Shown one piece after another: positions 30,862-39,173 of a DNA stretch of 64,000 nucleotides (the stretch's first letter is position 1; each line of letters starts with the position of its first letter). The DNA is taken from positions 4,092,001-4,156,000 of the forward strand of contig NZ_CP162553.1 of the NCBI RefSeq assembly GCF_040939785.1, written 5' to 3'. A model generated the notes under the pieces. The model had not been told where the DNA came from. It did no database searches and saw nothing but the letters and a program-made list of their open reading frames with translations. Origin of the DNA: Bradyrhizobium lupini (GTDB taxonomy: Bacteria > Pseudomonadota > Alphaproteobacteria > Rhizobiales > Xanthobacteraceae). The translations under genes were made by a program, and so were the position numbers.

Positions 30862-31824
30862 TCAGCCCAGTTTCCGGCCAATATCGAGGAATTTCTGCCG
30901 CCGATGCTTGCGGATGGCGTCCCCGTCCAGACCCCGGAGTTCGTCAAAGGCCTTGGCAATGGCGTCGCCCGTGGTGGCGATCATGGCGGCGGGGTCGCGA
31001 TGGGCGCCGCCGACCGGCTCCTTCAGGATGCTGTCGATCACGCCGAAGCGGAGCATGTCCTGGGCCGTGATCTTCATGTTGTTGGCGGCTTCCTGCGCCT
31101 TGGAGCCGTCGCGCCAGAGGATCGAGGACGCCGCCTCGGGCGAGATCACGCTGTAGATCGCGTGCTCCAGCATCAGGACCTTGTTGGCGGTGGTGATGGC
31201 GATGGCGCCGCCCGACATGCCCTCGCCGGTGATGATGGCGACGTTCGGCACGGTCAGCGCCATGCAGGCATCAGTCGAACGCGCGATCGCCTCGGCCTGG
31301 CCGCGCTCTTCCGCGCCGATGCCGGGATAGGCGCCGGCGGAATCGGCGAGCGACAGCACCGGCAGGCCGAACCGCTCCGCCATCTCCATCAGCCGCACGC
31401 ATTTGCGATAGCCCTCGGGCCGCGCCATGCCGAAATTATGCTTGATGCGGCTCTCGGTGGAATCGCCCTTTTCCTGGCCCATCACGCAGATGGCCTCGCC
31501 GCGGAAGCGGCCGAAGCCGGCCACCAGCGCCTCGTCCTCGCCGAACTTGCGATCGCCGGCGAGCGGGGTGAACTCGGTGATCAGGCCCTTGATGAAGTCG
31601 TTGAAATGCGGCCGCTGCGGATGCCGCGCGACCAGCGTTTTCTGCCACGGCGTCAGGTTCAGATAGAGGTCGGCCATCGCCTGCGCCGCCTTGTCCTCGA
31701 TCCGCCCGATCTCCTCGGCGATGTCGCTGCCGGAGGCCGCAAGCGTCCGCAATTCATCGAGCTTGGAATCGAGCTCGGCGACGGGCTTTTCGAAATCGAG
31801 ATAGCTGCGCATCTGGTCTGGCAT
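30862..31824 (-). CDS. accA: Acetyl-CoA carboxylase carboxyltransferase subunit alpha
   Basis: 320 residues from ATG 31824. The protein transfers CO2 from carboxybiotin to acetyl-CoA with AccD, the committed step of fatty acid synthesis. Hallmarks include the helical N-terminus YLDFEKPVAELDSKLDELR, PEGYRKCVRLMEMAERFGLPVLSLADSAGAYPGIGAEERGQAE, and EGMSGGAIAI. Length is normal. Confidence 0.98.
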   Translation of the reverse strand: MPDQMRSYLDFEKPVAELDSKLDELRTLAASGSDIAEEIGRIEDKAAQAMADLYLNLTPWQKTLVARHPQRPHFNDFIKGLITEFTPLAGDRKFGEDEALVAGFGRFRGEAICVMGQEKGDSTESRIKHNFGMARPEGYRKCVRLMEMAERFGLPVLSLADSAGAYPGIGAEERGQAEAIARSTDACMALTVPNVAIITGEGMSGGAIAITTANKVLMLEHAIYSVISPEAASSILWRDGSKAQEAANNMKITAQDMLRFGVIDSILKEPVGGAHRDPAAMIATTGDAIAKAFDELRGLDGDAIRKHRRQKFLDIGRKLG

Positions 31825-32007
31825 CAACTCAATATAGGGAGGACGGGGCGAGGCGGCGAAGCGGATTCGATGTCGCGGAAAGAAGTGTAGGTTCGTCAAT
31901 GAGTTGGCTTGTGTGCTCGCAACGAGCGCAGGCCAAATCATCGTGAGGCCCCGGCTCTTTCTGCGGAGATGTGGCCGAAGTCAAGGCGGTTTCATCGTTC
32001 CAGTACC

Positions 32008-32098
32008 GTAGCCCGGATGAGCGAAGCGATATCCGGGGCAGGTCGCCCGATCGTCAATCCCGGATGTCGCTTCGCTCATCCGGGCTACTGCAGCTACG
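32008..32098. repeat. Palindromic repeat GTAGCCCGGATG type (family C)
   Basis: GTAGCCCGGATGAGCGAAGCG on the left is matched by CGCTTCGCTCATCCGGGCTAC on the right, giving a long cruciform-capable hairpin with an inner loop. A second copy lies at 60077-60154. Confidence 0.85.
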
Positions 32099-32105
32099 GC
32101 AGCAA

Positions 32106-33088
32106 CTATTTCTCCGCCAGCGGGTGCAGGTCGCGGACCAGGCTCTTCAGCCGCTCCTCGACCACGTGGGTGTAGATCTGGGTCGTCGAGATGTCGGTGT
32201 GGCCGAGCAGCGTCTGCACGATGCGCAAATCGGCCCCGTTGTGCAGCAGGTGGCTGGCGAAGGCGTGGCGCAGCACGTGGGGGAGACCAGCCGGGCCTGC
32301 AGGCCCGAAGCGACCGCGAGCTCCTTCAAGTCGCGGGCAAAATGCTGCCGCGTCAGATGTCCGCTCTCGCCGAACGAGGGGAACAACCATTTCGAGGCCG
32401 CCACGCTGTTCTTCTTGTCGGTCTTGTTGTTGTCCTTGGCCGCCTCGGTCGCCGCGAGATAATCGGCCATCGCCTGGCGCGAGGCCTCGTTGAGCGGCAC
32501 CAGCCGTTCCTTGTTGCCCTTGCCGCGCACCACGATCATGCGGGCGTCGCGCTTCGCGGCCGTACGTGGCAGCGCCACCAGTTCGGAGACGCGCAGGCCG
32601 GTGGCGTAGAGCACCTCGAGCAGGCAATAGAGTCTCAGGGCGCGCAGCCGTTTCGAGAGCGAAGCATCCTCCGCCTCGCTCAATTCCTTGGCGCGGCGGA
32701 GCATGCGGTCGACATCCGCAATCGACAGCACCTTCGGCAGGCCGCGGCCGCGCTTGGGGCCGGACAGGATCGCCGCGGGATCGTCGGTTCTGATGCGTTC
32801 GTTCAGGAGGAAGCGATAGAGATGCCGCATCGCCGACAGCCGTCGCGCGACGCTGGTGGACTTGAAGCCCCGCGTATCGAGATCGGCGAGATAGTCGCGC
32901 AGCGTCTGTGTTTCCGCGTCCGCGAATGCATGGCCGGCGCGACCAAGAAACTCGGAGAAGTCGGTGAGGTCGCGGCGATAGGCGTCGAGCGTATTGGGGC
33001 CGGCGCCCTGTTCCGCCGCGAGCATGTCGAGGAACAGGCCGGTGAGCTTGGCGTCTGAGGACTTGTTATCGGAAGATCTGGCACGCAT
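32106..33088 (-). CDS. xerD: Tyrosine recombinase XerD, interrupted by an apparent frameshift
   Basis: XerD resolves chromosome dimers at dif with XerC. Residues 1-270 are in one frame (SAM-like N-terminal core-binding domain; catalytic Arg in [10 protein letters not shown], Lys in [10 protein letters not shown]). The C-terminus with [31 protein letters not shown] and the Tyr lies in another frame. The junction is RLVSP|HVLRH at a C5 run (minus strand, 32283-32279); a sixth C restores one continuous 327-residue protein. An unrestored product would lose its catalytic C-terminus. A base-call error is the simplest reading. The stretch [11 protein letters not shown] (about residues 218-228) is an unusual insertion. 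Confidence 0.92.
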
Positions 33089-33104
33089 GCCGGCAGCCTA
33101 GCTG

Positions 33105-33314
33105 CTATTTCTTGAGAAACTTATCCGGCGGGATCGTCACCGTCATTTCCCGCGGCTTGGGATTGACGAAGTTCGCCAGCGCGAAGACCACGCCATAGAC
33201 GATGCCGGCGATCACGGCGACGACCGTCAGGAAGCGGAACAGGCTGGGCATCGGCAGGATCTCGGAGAGGGTCTCGGTCAGGGGCTTGGCGGGCAAATTA
33301 ACCAATGAAATCAT
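33105..33314 (-). CDS. Small single-pass membrane protein, hypothetical
   Basis: 69 residues from ATG 33314. One clear transmembrane helix (LFRFLTVVAVIAGIVYGVVFALANFV) is followed by a short KPREMTVTIPPDKFLKK tail. A gene like this often sits between xerD and aroK in bradyrhizobia. Function unknown. It is divergent from aroK and ends 16 bases before xerD starts, so it may lead the xerD transcript. Confidence 0.75.
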   Translation of the reverse strand: MISLVNLPAKPLTETLSEILPMPSLFRFLTVVAVIAGIVYGVVFALANFVNPKPREMTVTIPPDKFLKK

Positions 33315-33435
33315 CCAACACGTTCGCCGTTTCGTGGCAAGAGTCCTCTGGCGAGGGCCCCTGCGGGGTCGTATAGGTGGCCAAAGGATGCCGCCTTTGG
33401 CGGCAGATCGAGCGAGACCCATTCGAGCGAGACAA

Positions 33436-34059
33436 ATGCCCGACGCCGCGTTGCCGATCCAAGCCTCGCCCGAGGCCGACATCCTGTCGGCGCTGGGGAC
33501 GCGCTCGATCGTGCTCGTCGGCATGATGGGGGTGGGCAAATCCACCATCGGCCGCCGCATGGCTCTCCGGCTCAAGCTGCCCTTCGTCGATGCCGACACC
33601 GAGATCGAGGCGGCGGCCGGCATGACCATACCGGAAATCTTCGAGCGCCATGGCGAGCCGCATTTCCGCGACGGCGAGGCCCGCGTGATCGCGCGTCTGC
33701 TCGACGGCGGTCCCATCGTGCTGGCGACCGGCGGCGGCGCCTTCATGCGCGAGGAGACGCGGACCCGGATCGCGGCGAAGGCGATATCGATCTGGCTCAA
33801 GGCCGATCATGATGTCATCATGCGCCGCGTGCGCCGGCGCGCCGACCGTCCGCTGCTCCAGACCGCCGATCCCGAAGGAACCGTGACGCGCCTGCTCACC
33901 GAGCGCGAGCCGGTCTACGGCCATGCCGACCTCACCATCGCCTCGCGCGACGTGCCGCACGACAAGATCGTTGAGGAGACCATCGAGACGCTGCGCGCGC
34001 ATCTTTGCGGCGAACGGGCGTCCCCGCCACCAGCCGACGTCGCGAGTGCCGCACGATGA
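33436..34059 (+). CDS. aroK: Shikimate kinase
   Basis: 207 residues from ATG 33436. It phosphorylates shikimate. Walker A is GMMGVGKST, with the shikimate-binding FVDADTEIEAAAG, FRDGEARVI and the LATGGGAF motif, and the lid RRRADRPLLQ. Its stop overlaps the aroB start (ATGA), indicating translational coupling. Confidence 0.96.
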   Translation: MPDAALPIQASPEADILSALGTRSIVLVGMMGVGKSTIGRRMALRLKLPFVDADTEIEAAAGMTIPEIFERHGEPHFRDGEARVIARLLDGGPIVLATGGGAFMREETRTRIAAKAISIWLKADHDVIMRRVRRRADRPLLQTADPEGTVTRLLTEREPVYGHADLTIASRDVPHDKIVEETIETLRAHLCGERASPPPADVASAAR

Positions 34060-35204
34060 CCGCGCCTTTGAAACATTCAGATCCTGTCAATGTCGAAGTC
34101 GCGCTGGGGAATCGCGCCTATGACATCGTCATCGGCCGCGGCGTGCTGGCCTCGCTCGGCGAACGCGTCGCGCGCCTGCGCCCCGGCGTGCGCACCGCGA
34201 TCGTGACGGATCGCACCGTCGCGAAATACTGGTTCGAACCCGCCGAGGCCTCGCTCGCAGCCGCGGGCATTCCGACATCGCGCATCGTCGTCGAGGAAGG
34301 CGAGATCTCCAAGACCTATGCCGGTCTCGAAAAGGTCAGCGAAGCCCTGATCGCCGCGAAAATCGAACGCAACGATCTCGTCATCGCGCTTGGCGGCGGC
34401 GTGGTCGGCGATCTCGCCGGCTTTGCGGCGGCGATCCTGCGCCGCGGCGTCGATTTCGTGCAGGTGCCGACCTCGCTGCTGGCGCAGGTCGATTCCTCCG
34501 TCGGCGGCAAGACCGGCATCAACTCGCCGCAGGGCAAGAATCTGCTCGGCGCCTTCCACCAGCCGGTGCTTGTGATCGCCGACACCGCCGTGCTCGACAC
34601 GTTGTCGCCGCGGCAGTTCCGCGCCGGCTATGCCGAGGTCGCCAAATACGGCGTGCTCGGCGACGAGGCCTTCTTCGCCTGGCTCGAGAACAACCATTCC
34701 GACATCTCCAAAGGCGGTTCGGGGCGCGAGCATGCGATCGCGACCTCCTGCCGCGCCAAGGCCGGCGTCGTCTCGCGCGACGAGCGCGAGACCGGCGAGC
34801 GTGCGCTGCTCAATCTCGGCCACACGTTCGGCCATGCACTAGAAGCCGCGACCGGCTTCTCCGACCGCCTGTTTCACGGCGAGGGCGTTTCGATCGGCAT
34901 GACGCTGGCGGCGCAGTTTTCGGCGAAGCTCGGCATGATCGGCGAAGCCGATGCGATGCGAGTCGAGCGTCACCTCATTGACGCCGGCTTGCCGACGCGC
35001 TTGCAGGACATCGCGGGCTTCGCGCAGGAGGGGCTTGCCGATGCCGACGCGCTGATGACGCTGATGGCGCAGGACAAGAAGGTAGAGCGCGGCAGGCTCA
35101 CCTTCATCCTGCTGGAGGCGGTGGGGCGGGCCGTCGCCGTGAAGAACGTCGAGCCGGCTCCGGTGCGCGACTTCCTCAAGGACAAGCTCGCGCAAAAGGC
35201 ATGA
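34056..35204 (+). CDS. aroB: 3-dehydroquinate synthase
   Basis: 382 residues from ATG 34056. It converts DAHP to dehydroquinate using NAD and a divalent metal. Seen motifs: ALGGGVVGDLAGFAAA (nucleotide-binding), VPTSLLAQVDSSVGGKTGINSPQGKN, and the metal ligands in LNLGHTFGHALE. Adjacent to aroK in one operon of the shikimate pathway. Confidence 0.97.
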   Translation: MTAPLKHSDPVNVEVALGNRAYDIVIGRGVLASLGERVARLRPGVRTAIVTDRTVAKYWFEPAEASLAAAGIPTSRIVVEEGEISKTYAGLEKVSEALIAAKIERNDLVIALGGGVVGDLAGFAAAILRRGVDFVQVPTSLLAQVDSSVGGKTGINSPQGKNLLGAFHQPVLVIADTAVLDTLSPRQFRAGYAEVAKYGVLGDEAFFAWLENNHSDISKGGSGREHAIATSCRAKAGVVSRDERETGERALLNLGHTFGHALEAATGFSDRLFHGEGVSIGMTLAAQFSAKLGMIGEADAMRVERHLIDAGLPTRLQDIAGFAQEGLADADALMTLMAQDKKVERGRLTFILLEAVGRAVAVKNVEPAPVRDFLKDKLAQKA

Positions 35205-35220
35205 CGCGAGGCTGAACGGC

Positions 35221-35279
35221 GCTACAGCGTTTTCGCGCGAAGTGGGTACCGGTTCGCGTAAGAAACGCGTCAAAACAAG
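35221..35279. repeat. Rhizobial intergenic element
   Basis: The stretch with AGCGTTTTCGCGCGAAGTGG and CGGTTCGCG...AAACGCGTCAAAAC matches a short element I recognise from many rhizobial intergenic regions. It lies between aroB and the CorC-like gene. Confidence 0.65.
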
Positions 35280-35294
35280 AAACCAGAGTGGTTC

Positions 35295-36599
35295 ATGGAT
35301 TGGCTCGGATTCACCATCGTCATTCTCTGCCTGCTGGTCTCCGGCTTCTTCGCCGCGAGCGAGACCGCACTGACGGGCGCCTCGCGCGCCAGCATGCTGC
35401 GGCTCTCCAAGCAGGGTAATCGCGACGCCGACGTGGTTTCGCAGCTTCTCGACATGCGCGAGCGCCTGATCGGCGCCCTGCTGCTCGGCAACAACATCGC
35501 CAATATCAGTGCATCCGCCCTGGCCACCAGCATTTTCACGGCCTGGTTCGGCGACGTCGGCGTGCTCTATGCCACCGGCTTGATGACCGCACTGGTCGTG
35601 ATCTTCGCCGAGGTGCTGCCCAAGACCATCGCGATCAACGCGCCCGACCGTATGGCGCTCGCGGTCGCGCGCCCGATGCGGCTGACGATGTACGTGCTGG
35701 GGCCGCTGCTGCGGATCGTGGAAGTCATCGTGCGGCTGTTGATGCGCCTGTTTGGCCTTGCCGGCGAGCACCAGGCGATCCTGTCGCCGACCGAGCGCCT
35801 CCGCGGCGCGGTCGACCTGCTGCATCATGAAGGCAAGTTCGAGAAGCACGACCGCGACATGCTCGGCGGGCTGCTCGATCTGCGCGAGCTCCAGGTCTCC
35901 GACGTCATGATCCATCGCACCGAGATGACGATGATCAACGCCGACCTGCCGCCGGAGGATCTGGTGCGCGAGGTGCTGGCGGCCGAATACACCCGCATCC
36001 CGCTGTGGCGCGAGAAACCGGAAAACATCATCGGCGTGCTCCACGCCAAGGATCTGCTGCGCGCGATCCGCGCGTCCGACGGCGACACCTCGCGCATCGA
36101 CGTCTCCACCATCGCGCTGCCGCCCTGGTTCGTGCCGGAAATGCGGCCCGTCTCCGAGCAGCTCAAGGCGTTCCGCCGCCGCAAGACTCATTTCGCCCTG
36201 GTCGTCGACGAGTACGGCGAAGTTGAAGGCCTCGTGACGCTGGAAGACATTCTGGAAGAGATCGTCGGCGACATCTCCGACGAGCATGACGTCGTGGTCG
36301 CGGGCGTGCGCGCCCAGCCGGACGGCTCGGTTGTCGTCGACGGCTCGGTCCCGATCCGCGATCTCAACCGCGCCATGGACTGGCACCTGCCCGACGAAGA
36401 GGCAACGACGGTCGCCGGCCTCGTCATTCACGAGGCGCGCTCGATCCCCGACCGCGGCCAGAGTTTCACCTTTCACGGCTTCCGCTTCCGCGTCCTCCGC
36501 CGCGAACGCAACCGCATCACCGCGCTCCGTATTTCACCGGTGCCGCGCGAGACGGAAATGGAGGAAGCCAAGCGGCGGCGGGCGGGGACGTCGTTTTGA
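35295..36599 (+). CDS. HlyC/CorC family membrane protein (DUF21, CBS pair, CorC domain)
   Basis: 434 residues. The N-terminal DUF21/CNNM domain has about four transmembrane segments (residues ~1-160, with GFFAASETALTGASRASML). A CBS-domain pair follows (VSDVMIHRTEMTMINAD..., ALVVDEYGEVEGLVTLEDILEEIVGDI), then a C-terminal CorC/HlyC domain. The family is linked to magnesium and cobalt efflux or resistance. Confidence 0.93.
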   Translation: MDWLGFTIVILCLLVSGFFAASETALTGASRASMLRLSKQGNRDADVVSQLLDMRERLIGALLLGNNIANISASALATSIFTAWFGDVGVLYATGLMTALVVIFAEVLPKTIAINAPDRMALAVARPMRLTMYVLGPLLRIVEVIVRLLMRLFGLAGEHQAILSPTERLRGAVDLLHHEGKFEKHDRDMLGGLLDLRELQVSDVMIHRTEMTMINADLPPEDLVREVLAAEYTRIPLWREKPENIIGVLHAKDLLRAIRASDGDTSRIDVSTIALPPWFVPEMRPVSEQLKAFRRRKTHFALVVDEYGEVEGLVTLEDILEEIVGDISDEHDVVVAGVRAQPDGSVVVDGSVPIRDLNRAMDWHLPDEEATTVAGLVIHEARSIPDRGQSFTFHGFRFRVLRRERNRITALRISPVPRETEMEEAKRRRAGTSF

Positions 36600-36607
36600 A
36601 GCGGTAG

Positions 36608-36726
36608 CTGTCATCGTCCGCCTTGTGCGCGCTTGCGCACTGGGGCGGACGATCCAGTAAGCCGCAGCGGCTCGATTCTAGCCGCGCCGCCTCGGAGTAC
36701 TGGATGCCCGCCTTTGCGGGCATGAC
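36608..36726. repeat. Dispersed palindromic repeat (family A, diverged copy)
   Basis: Arms TCGTCCGCC.../...GGGCGGACGA and TGCCCGCCTTTGCGGGCATGAC flank the core GATCCAGTA...GAGTACTGGAT. It lies between the convergent CorC-like and BolA genes. Confidence 0.75.
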
Positions 36727-36741
36727 AGCCGCATCGGCGAG

Positions 36742-37017
36742 CTAGCTGCCGCCTTCTCCCGGCGCTTGCGCGTGGATCGCCAGCGCGTGCACGCTGCCGG
36801 AGAGTTCCGCGGCCAGCGCCGAATTTATCATGCGGTGGCGATCGACCCGGCTCTTCCCTTTGAAGGCGGAAGACACAATATAAACCCGAAAGTGCGTCTC
36901 GCCGCTCGGCCGATGGCCGGCGTGGCCCTCATGCAAATGTGACTCGTCGACGACTTGCAGGCTTTCCGGCGTGAAAGCTTCCTGCAACTTGTTGCTGATA
37001 GTGTCTCTGATGGCCAT
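36742..37017 (-). CDS. BolA family protein
   Basis: 91 residues from ATG 37017 (MAIRDTISNKL...); ATG 37026 is an alternative. The BolA core is clear: LQVVDESHLHEGHAG and GETHFRVYIVSSAFKGKSRVDRHRMINSAL. BolA proteins pair with monothiol glutaredoxins in iron-sulfur cluster handling and iron sensing. Divergent from the J-domain gene. Confidence 0.93.
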   Translation of the reverse strand: MAIRDTISNKLQEAFTPESLQVVDESHLHEGHAGHRPSGETHFRVYIVSSAFKGKSRVDRHRMINSALAAELSGSVHALAIHAQAPGEGGS

Positions 37018-37169
37018 CTGGGTCATTACGGTGCGAGATCGCTCTCCGTATTGGATAGGCCGCCTCTAGCGGCCGTTCAAGGACGCCTCAGCATAGTTTC
37101 GGCTATGCTTTTCAGCTAATTGCAATGTCAAGACTTGAAGGTTTTTGCATTGCGTAGTCAAAGTCAGCC

Positions 37170-37805
37170 ATGCCGATCGATTCATCAAAGTTCTTCGACT
37201 CCATCCGGATCAAGCCGAAAGGCAAGCAGCCGGAGGTGAAGCCGCGCGACGCCGTGGTCAATTGCGAATGGACCGGGTGTCAGAACAAGGGCGCGCATCG
37301 TGCGCCCAAGGGTCGCGACAATCAGCGTGAGTACTGGCACTTCTGCCTGAACCACGTGCGCGAGTACAACCAGAACTACAATTTTTTCTCCGGCATGAAT
37401 GCCGACGCTGTCGCGCGCTATCAGAAAGATGCGCTGACCGGTCATCGTCCGACCTGGAAGATGGGCGCCAATGGCGGCGTCAAGAAGGGCGCCGAGGCCG
37501 AGATCGACGGCGCCTTCGATCCGTTCAGCATGTTCCAGGAGCTGAACGGCCGCACCGGCTGGCGCGCCGGCCCGCAGGCCGCGCCCAAGGCCGAGACGCG
37601 CAAGATCATGAACGCCGAGCGCAAGGCGCTTCAGGTGATGGGCCTCGGCCCCGAGTCCACGCTCGCCGACGTCAAGTCCAAGTACAAGGCGCTGGTGAAG
37701 CAGCACCACCCCGATGCCAACGGTGGCGACCGCTCCACCGAGGATCGCCTGATCGAAATCATCAAGGCGTATAATTATCTGAAGACCGTGGTGCGCGAGG
37801 CGTAG
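37170..37805 (+). CDS. J domain-containing protein
   Basis: 211 residues. The J domain is at the C-terminus (about 155-208) with the essential HPD in KQHHPDANGGD, and should stimulate a DnaK partner. The N-terminal part has a small cysteine-containing motif (CEWTGCQNKG...HFCLNH) that may bind zinc, and a conserved YNQNYNFFSGMNADAVARYQ segment. This architecture (C-terminal J, no G/F region) is typical of a DnaJ-like family in alphaproteobacteria. Confidence 0.93.
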   Translation: MPIDSSKFFDSIRIKPKGKQPEVKPRDAVVNCEWTGCQNKGAHRAPKGRDNQREYWHFCLNHVREYNQNYNFFSGMNADAVARYQKDALTGHRPTWKMGANGGVKKGAEAEIDGAFDPFSMFQELNGRTGWRAGPQAAPKAETRKIMNAERKALQVMGLGPESTLADVKSKYKALVKQHHPDANGGDRSTEDRLIEIIKAYNYLKTVVREA

Positions 37806-37821
37806 GCTTCGCGCGCGCTTT

Positions 37822-37980
37822 CTTCCCTTCTCCCCTTGCGGGAGAAGGTGGCGCGAAGCGCCGGATGAGGGGTTTCTCTCGGCGAATTCAACTGCAAGAT
37901 ATGAGGGTGTCGAGACAACCCCTCACCCGTCTCGCCGCTTTGCGGCGAGCCACCCTCTCCCGCAAGGGGAGAGGGGAAGC
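37822..37980. repeat. CTCCCCTT(G)CGGGAGA palindromic repeat (family B copy)
   Basis: TTCTCCCCTTGCGGGAGAAGGTGG on the left is mirrored by CCACCCTCTCCCGCAAGGGGAGAGG on the right. Related copies lie at about 48122, 48716 and 50331. Confidence 0.8.
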
Positions 37981-38003
37981 ACGCGCTCCGGGCTACGCAT
38001 TCC

Positions 38004-39098
38004 CTACGCCTTCGGCATCGCGCCCACATATGACGAGCTCGGCCGGATCAGCCGCCCGGTCCGCTGCTGCTCCCGCGCATGCGCCGTCCAGCCGGCTGCG
38101 CGCGCCACGGCGAAGATCGGCGTGAAGGCCTGCCTCGGAATCGCCAGCGCATCGAGCAGGATCGCGGTGAAGAACTCCACATTGGTCTCCAGCGGCCGGT
38201 CCGGATTCTTCTTGCGCAAGGCTGCGCGGATATAGGCCTCGACCTCGCCGGCAAACGGCAGGTCGGCGCCGTCCGAGGCCAGCGCCTCGATCGCGGTCTT
38301 GAGCACGTCGGCGCGGGGATCGCGCACGCGATAGACGCGGTGGCCGAAGCCCATCATTCGCTCGCCGCGGGCGAGTGCCGCGTCCACCCAGGGCTGGATG
38401 CGCTCGCGCGAGCCGATCGCGTCGAGCATTTCCAGCACCGGCTCCGGCGCGCCGCCATGCAGCGGACCCGTCAGCGCGCAATAGCCGGCGGTGACGGCGG
38501 CAAACAGATCTGCGTGCGTTGAGGCCACCACGCGCGCGGTGAAGGTCGAGGCGTTCATGCCGTGGTCGCTGGCGGTGACGAGATAGGCGTCCAGCGCCCT
38601 GACCTCGCGTGGTTCGGGCGCGCGCCCGTGCAGCATGCGAAGCGTATCGGCAGCCTGGCTCACGTTCGGATCGGGCGCCACGGGATCGAGACCCCTAGCC
38701 CGGCGGACGAGCGCGCCCGCAATCACCGGGAATGCGCCGACGATCGTCGCCTCATGGGCGAGCCCGTGCTCGGCGCGAACTCCCGCGACCGCCGCGCGAA
38801 ATCCGTCGATGATGCCCATGCCGCGCGTTGCCGGCAGCAGCTCATCCAGTCGCGCGAAGGCGCGCTCGCGTGCGGCGCCCAGGCTCGCGCGCACATCGGC
38901 TTCGCTCAGCGTGGTCGTGCTGGCGCCGTTCCAGAGCCGGGCGGTGACGCCCTCAAAGCTCGACTGGCTCGCCAGTCGGCCAACATGCTCGCCGGCGATG
39001 ATCAACTCGCCGCGCTCGCCGTCGACATGGCTCAGCACGGTTTCGGCCGCGGGAACGCCGTCCAGCCCGATCTGGCTCTTGGTGAGGTGGATGTTCAT
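38004..39098 (-). CDS. Citrate synthase/methylcitrate synthase
   Basis: 364 residues from ATG 39098, with an excellent AAGGAG ribosome binding site. Active-site histidines are visible in GPLHGGAPEPVLEML and MMGFGHRVYRVRDPRAD. Where the third catalytic residue (Asp) is normally found, the segment reads NVEFFTAILLDAL with Glu. The gene is divergent from a second citrate synthase that carries a DNA-binding domain, across only ~75 bases. The housekeeping gltA is presumably elsewhere; substrate (oxaloacetate with acetyl- or propionyl-CoA) is uncertain. Confidence 0.92.
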   Translation of the reverse strand: MNIHLTKSQIGLDGVPAAETVLSHVDGERGELIIAGEHVGRLASQSSFEGVTARLWNGASTTTLSEADVRASLGAARERAFARLDELLPATRGMGIIDGFRAAVAGVRAEHGLAHEATIVGAFPVIAGALVRRARGLDPVAPDPNVSQAADTLRMLHGRAPEPREVRALDAYLVTASDHGMNASTFTARVVASTHADLFAAVTAGYCALTGPLHGGAPEPVLEMLDAIGSRERIQPWVDAALARGERMMGFGHRVYRVRDPRADVLKTAIEALASDGADLPFAGEVEAYIRAALRKKNPDRPLETNVEFFTAILLDALAIPRQAFTPIFAVARAAGWTAHAREQQRTGRLIRPSSSYVGAMPKA

Positions 39099-39142
39099 GG
39101 CCCAAATCTCCTTTGCACCAGCCAAAGATCAGGCCTCTCGAC

Positions 39143-39172
39143 AGATTGATCAATCTTGATTACATCAATCAA
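39143..39172. promoter_or_regulatory. Palindromic operator candidate between the divergent citrate synthases
   Basis: The perfect 14-bp palindrome AGATTGATCAATCT (39143-39156) is followed by TTGAT-tac-ATCAA (39156-39168) and a further ATCAAT half-site. Both genes must be driven from this ~75-bp region. The adjacent MerR-type HTH-citrate synthase is the natural candidate to bind it. Binding is inference. Confidence 0.6.
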
Positions 39173-39173
39173 T

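Noticed and set aside
32106..33088. Calling xerD a pseudogene
   Set aside because: One missing C in a homopolymer restores the whole family sequence, and argJ shows the same pattern; sequencing error is more likely.
37822..37980. CRISPR-like array in the repeat-rich intergenic regions
   Set aside because: The repeats are dispersed single palindromes with no regular repeat-spacer spacing, and no cas genes are present.
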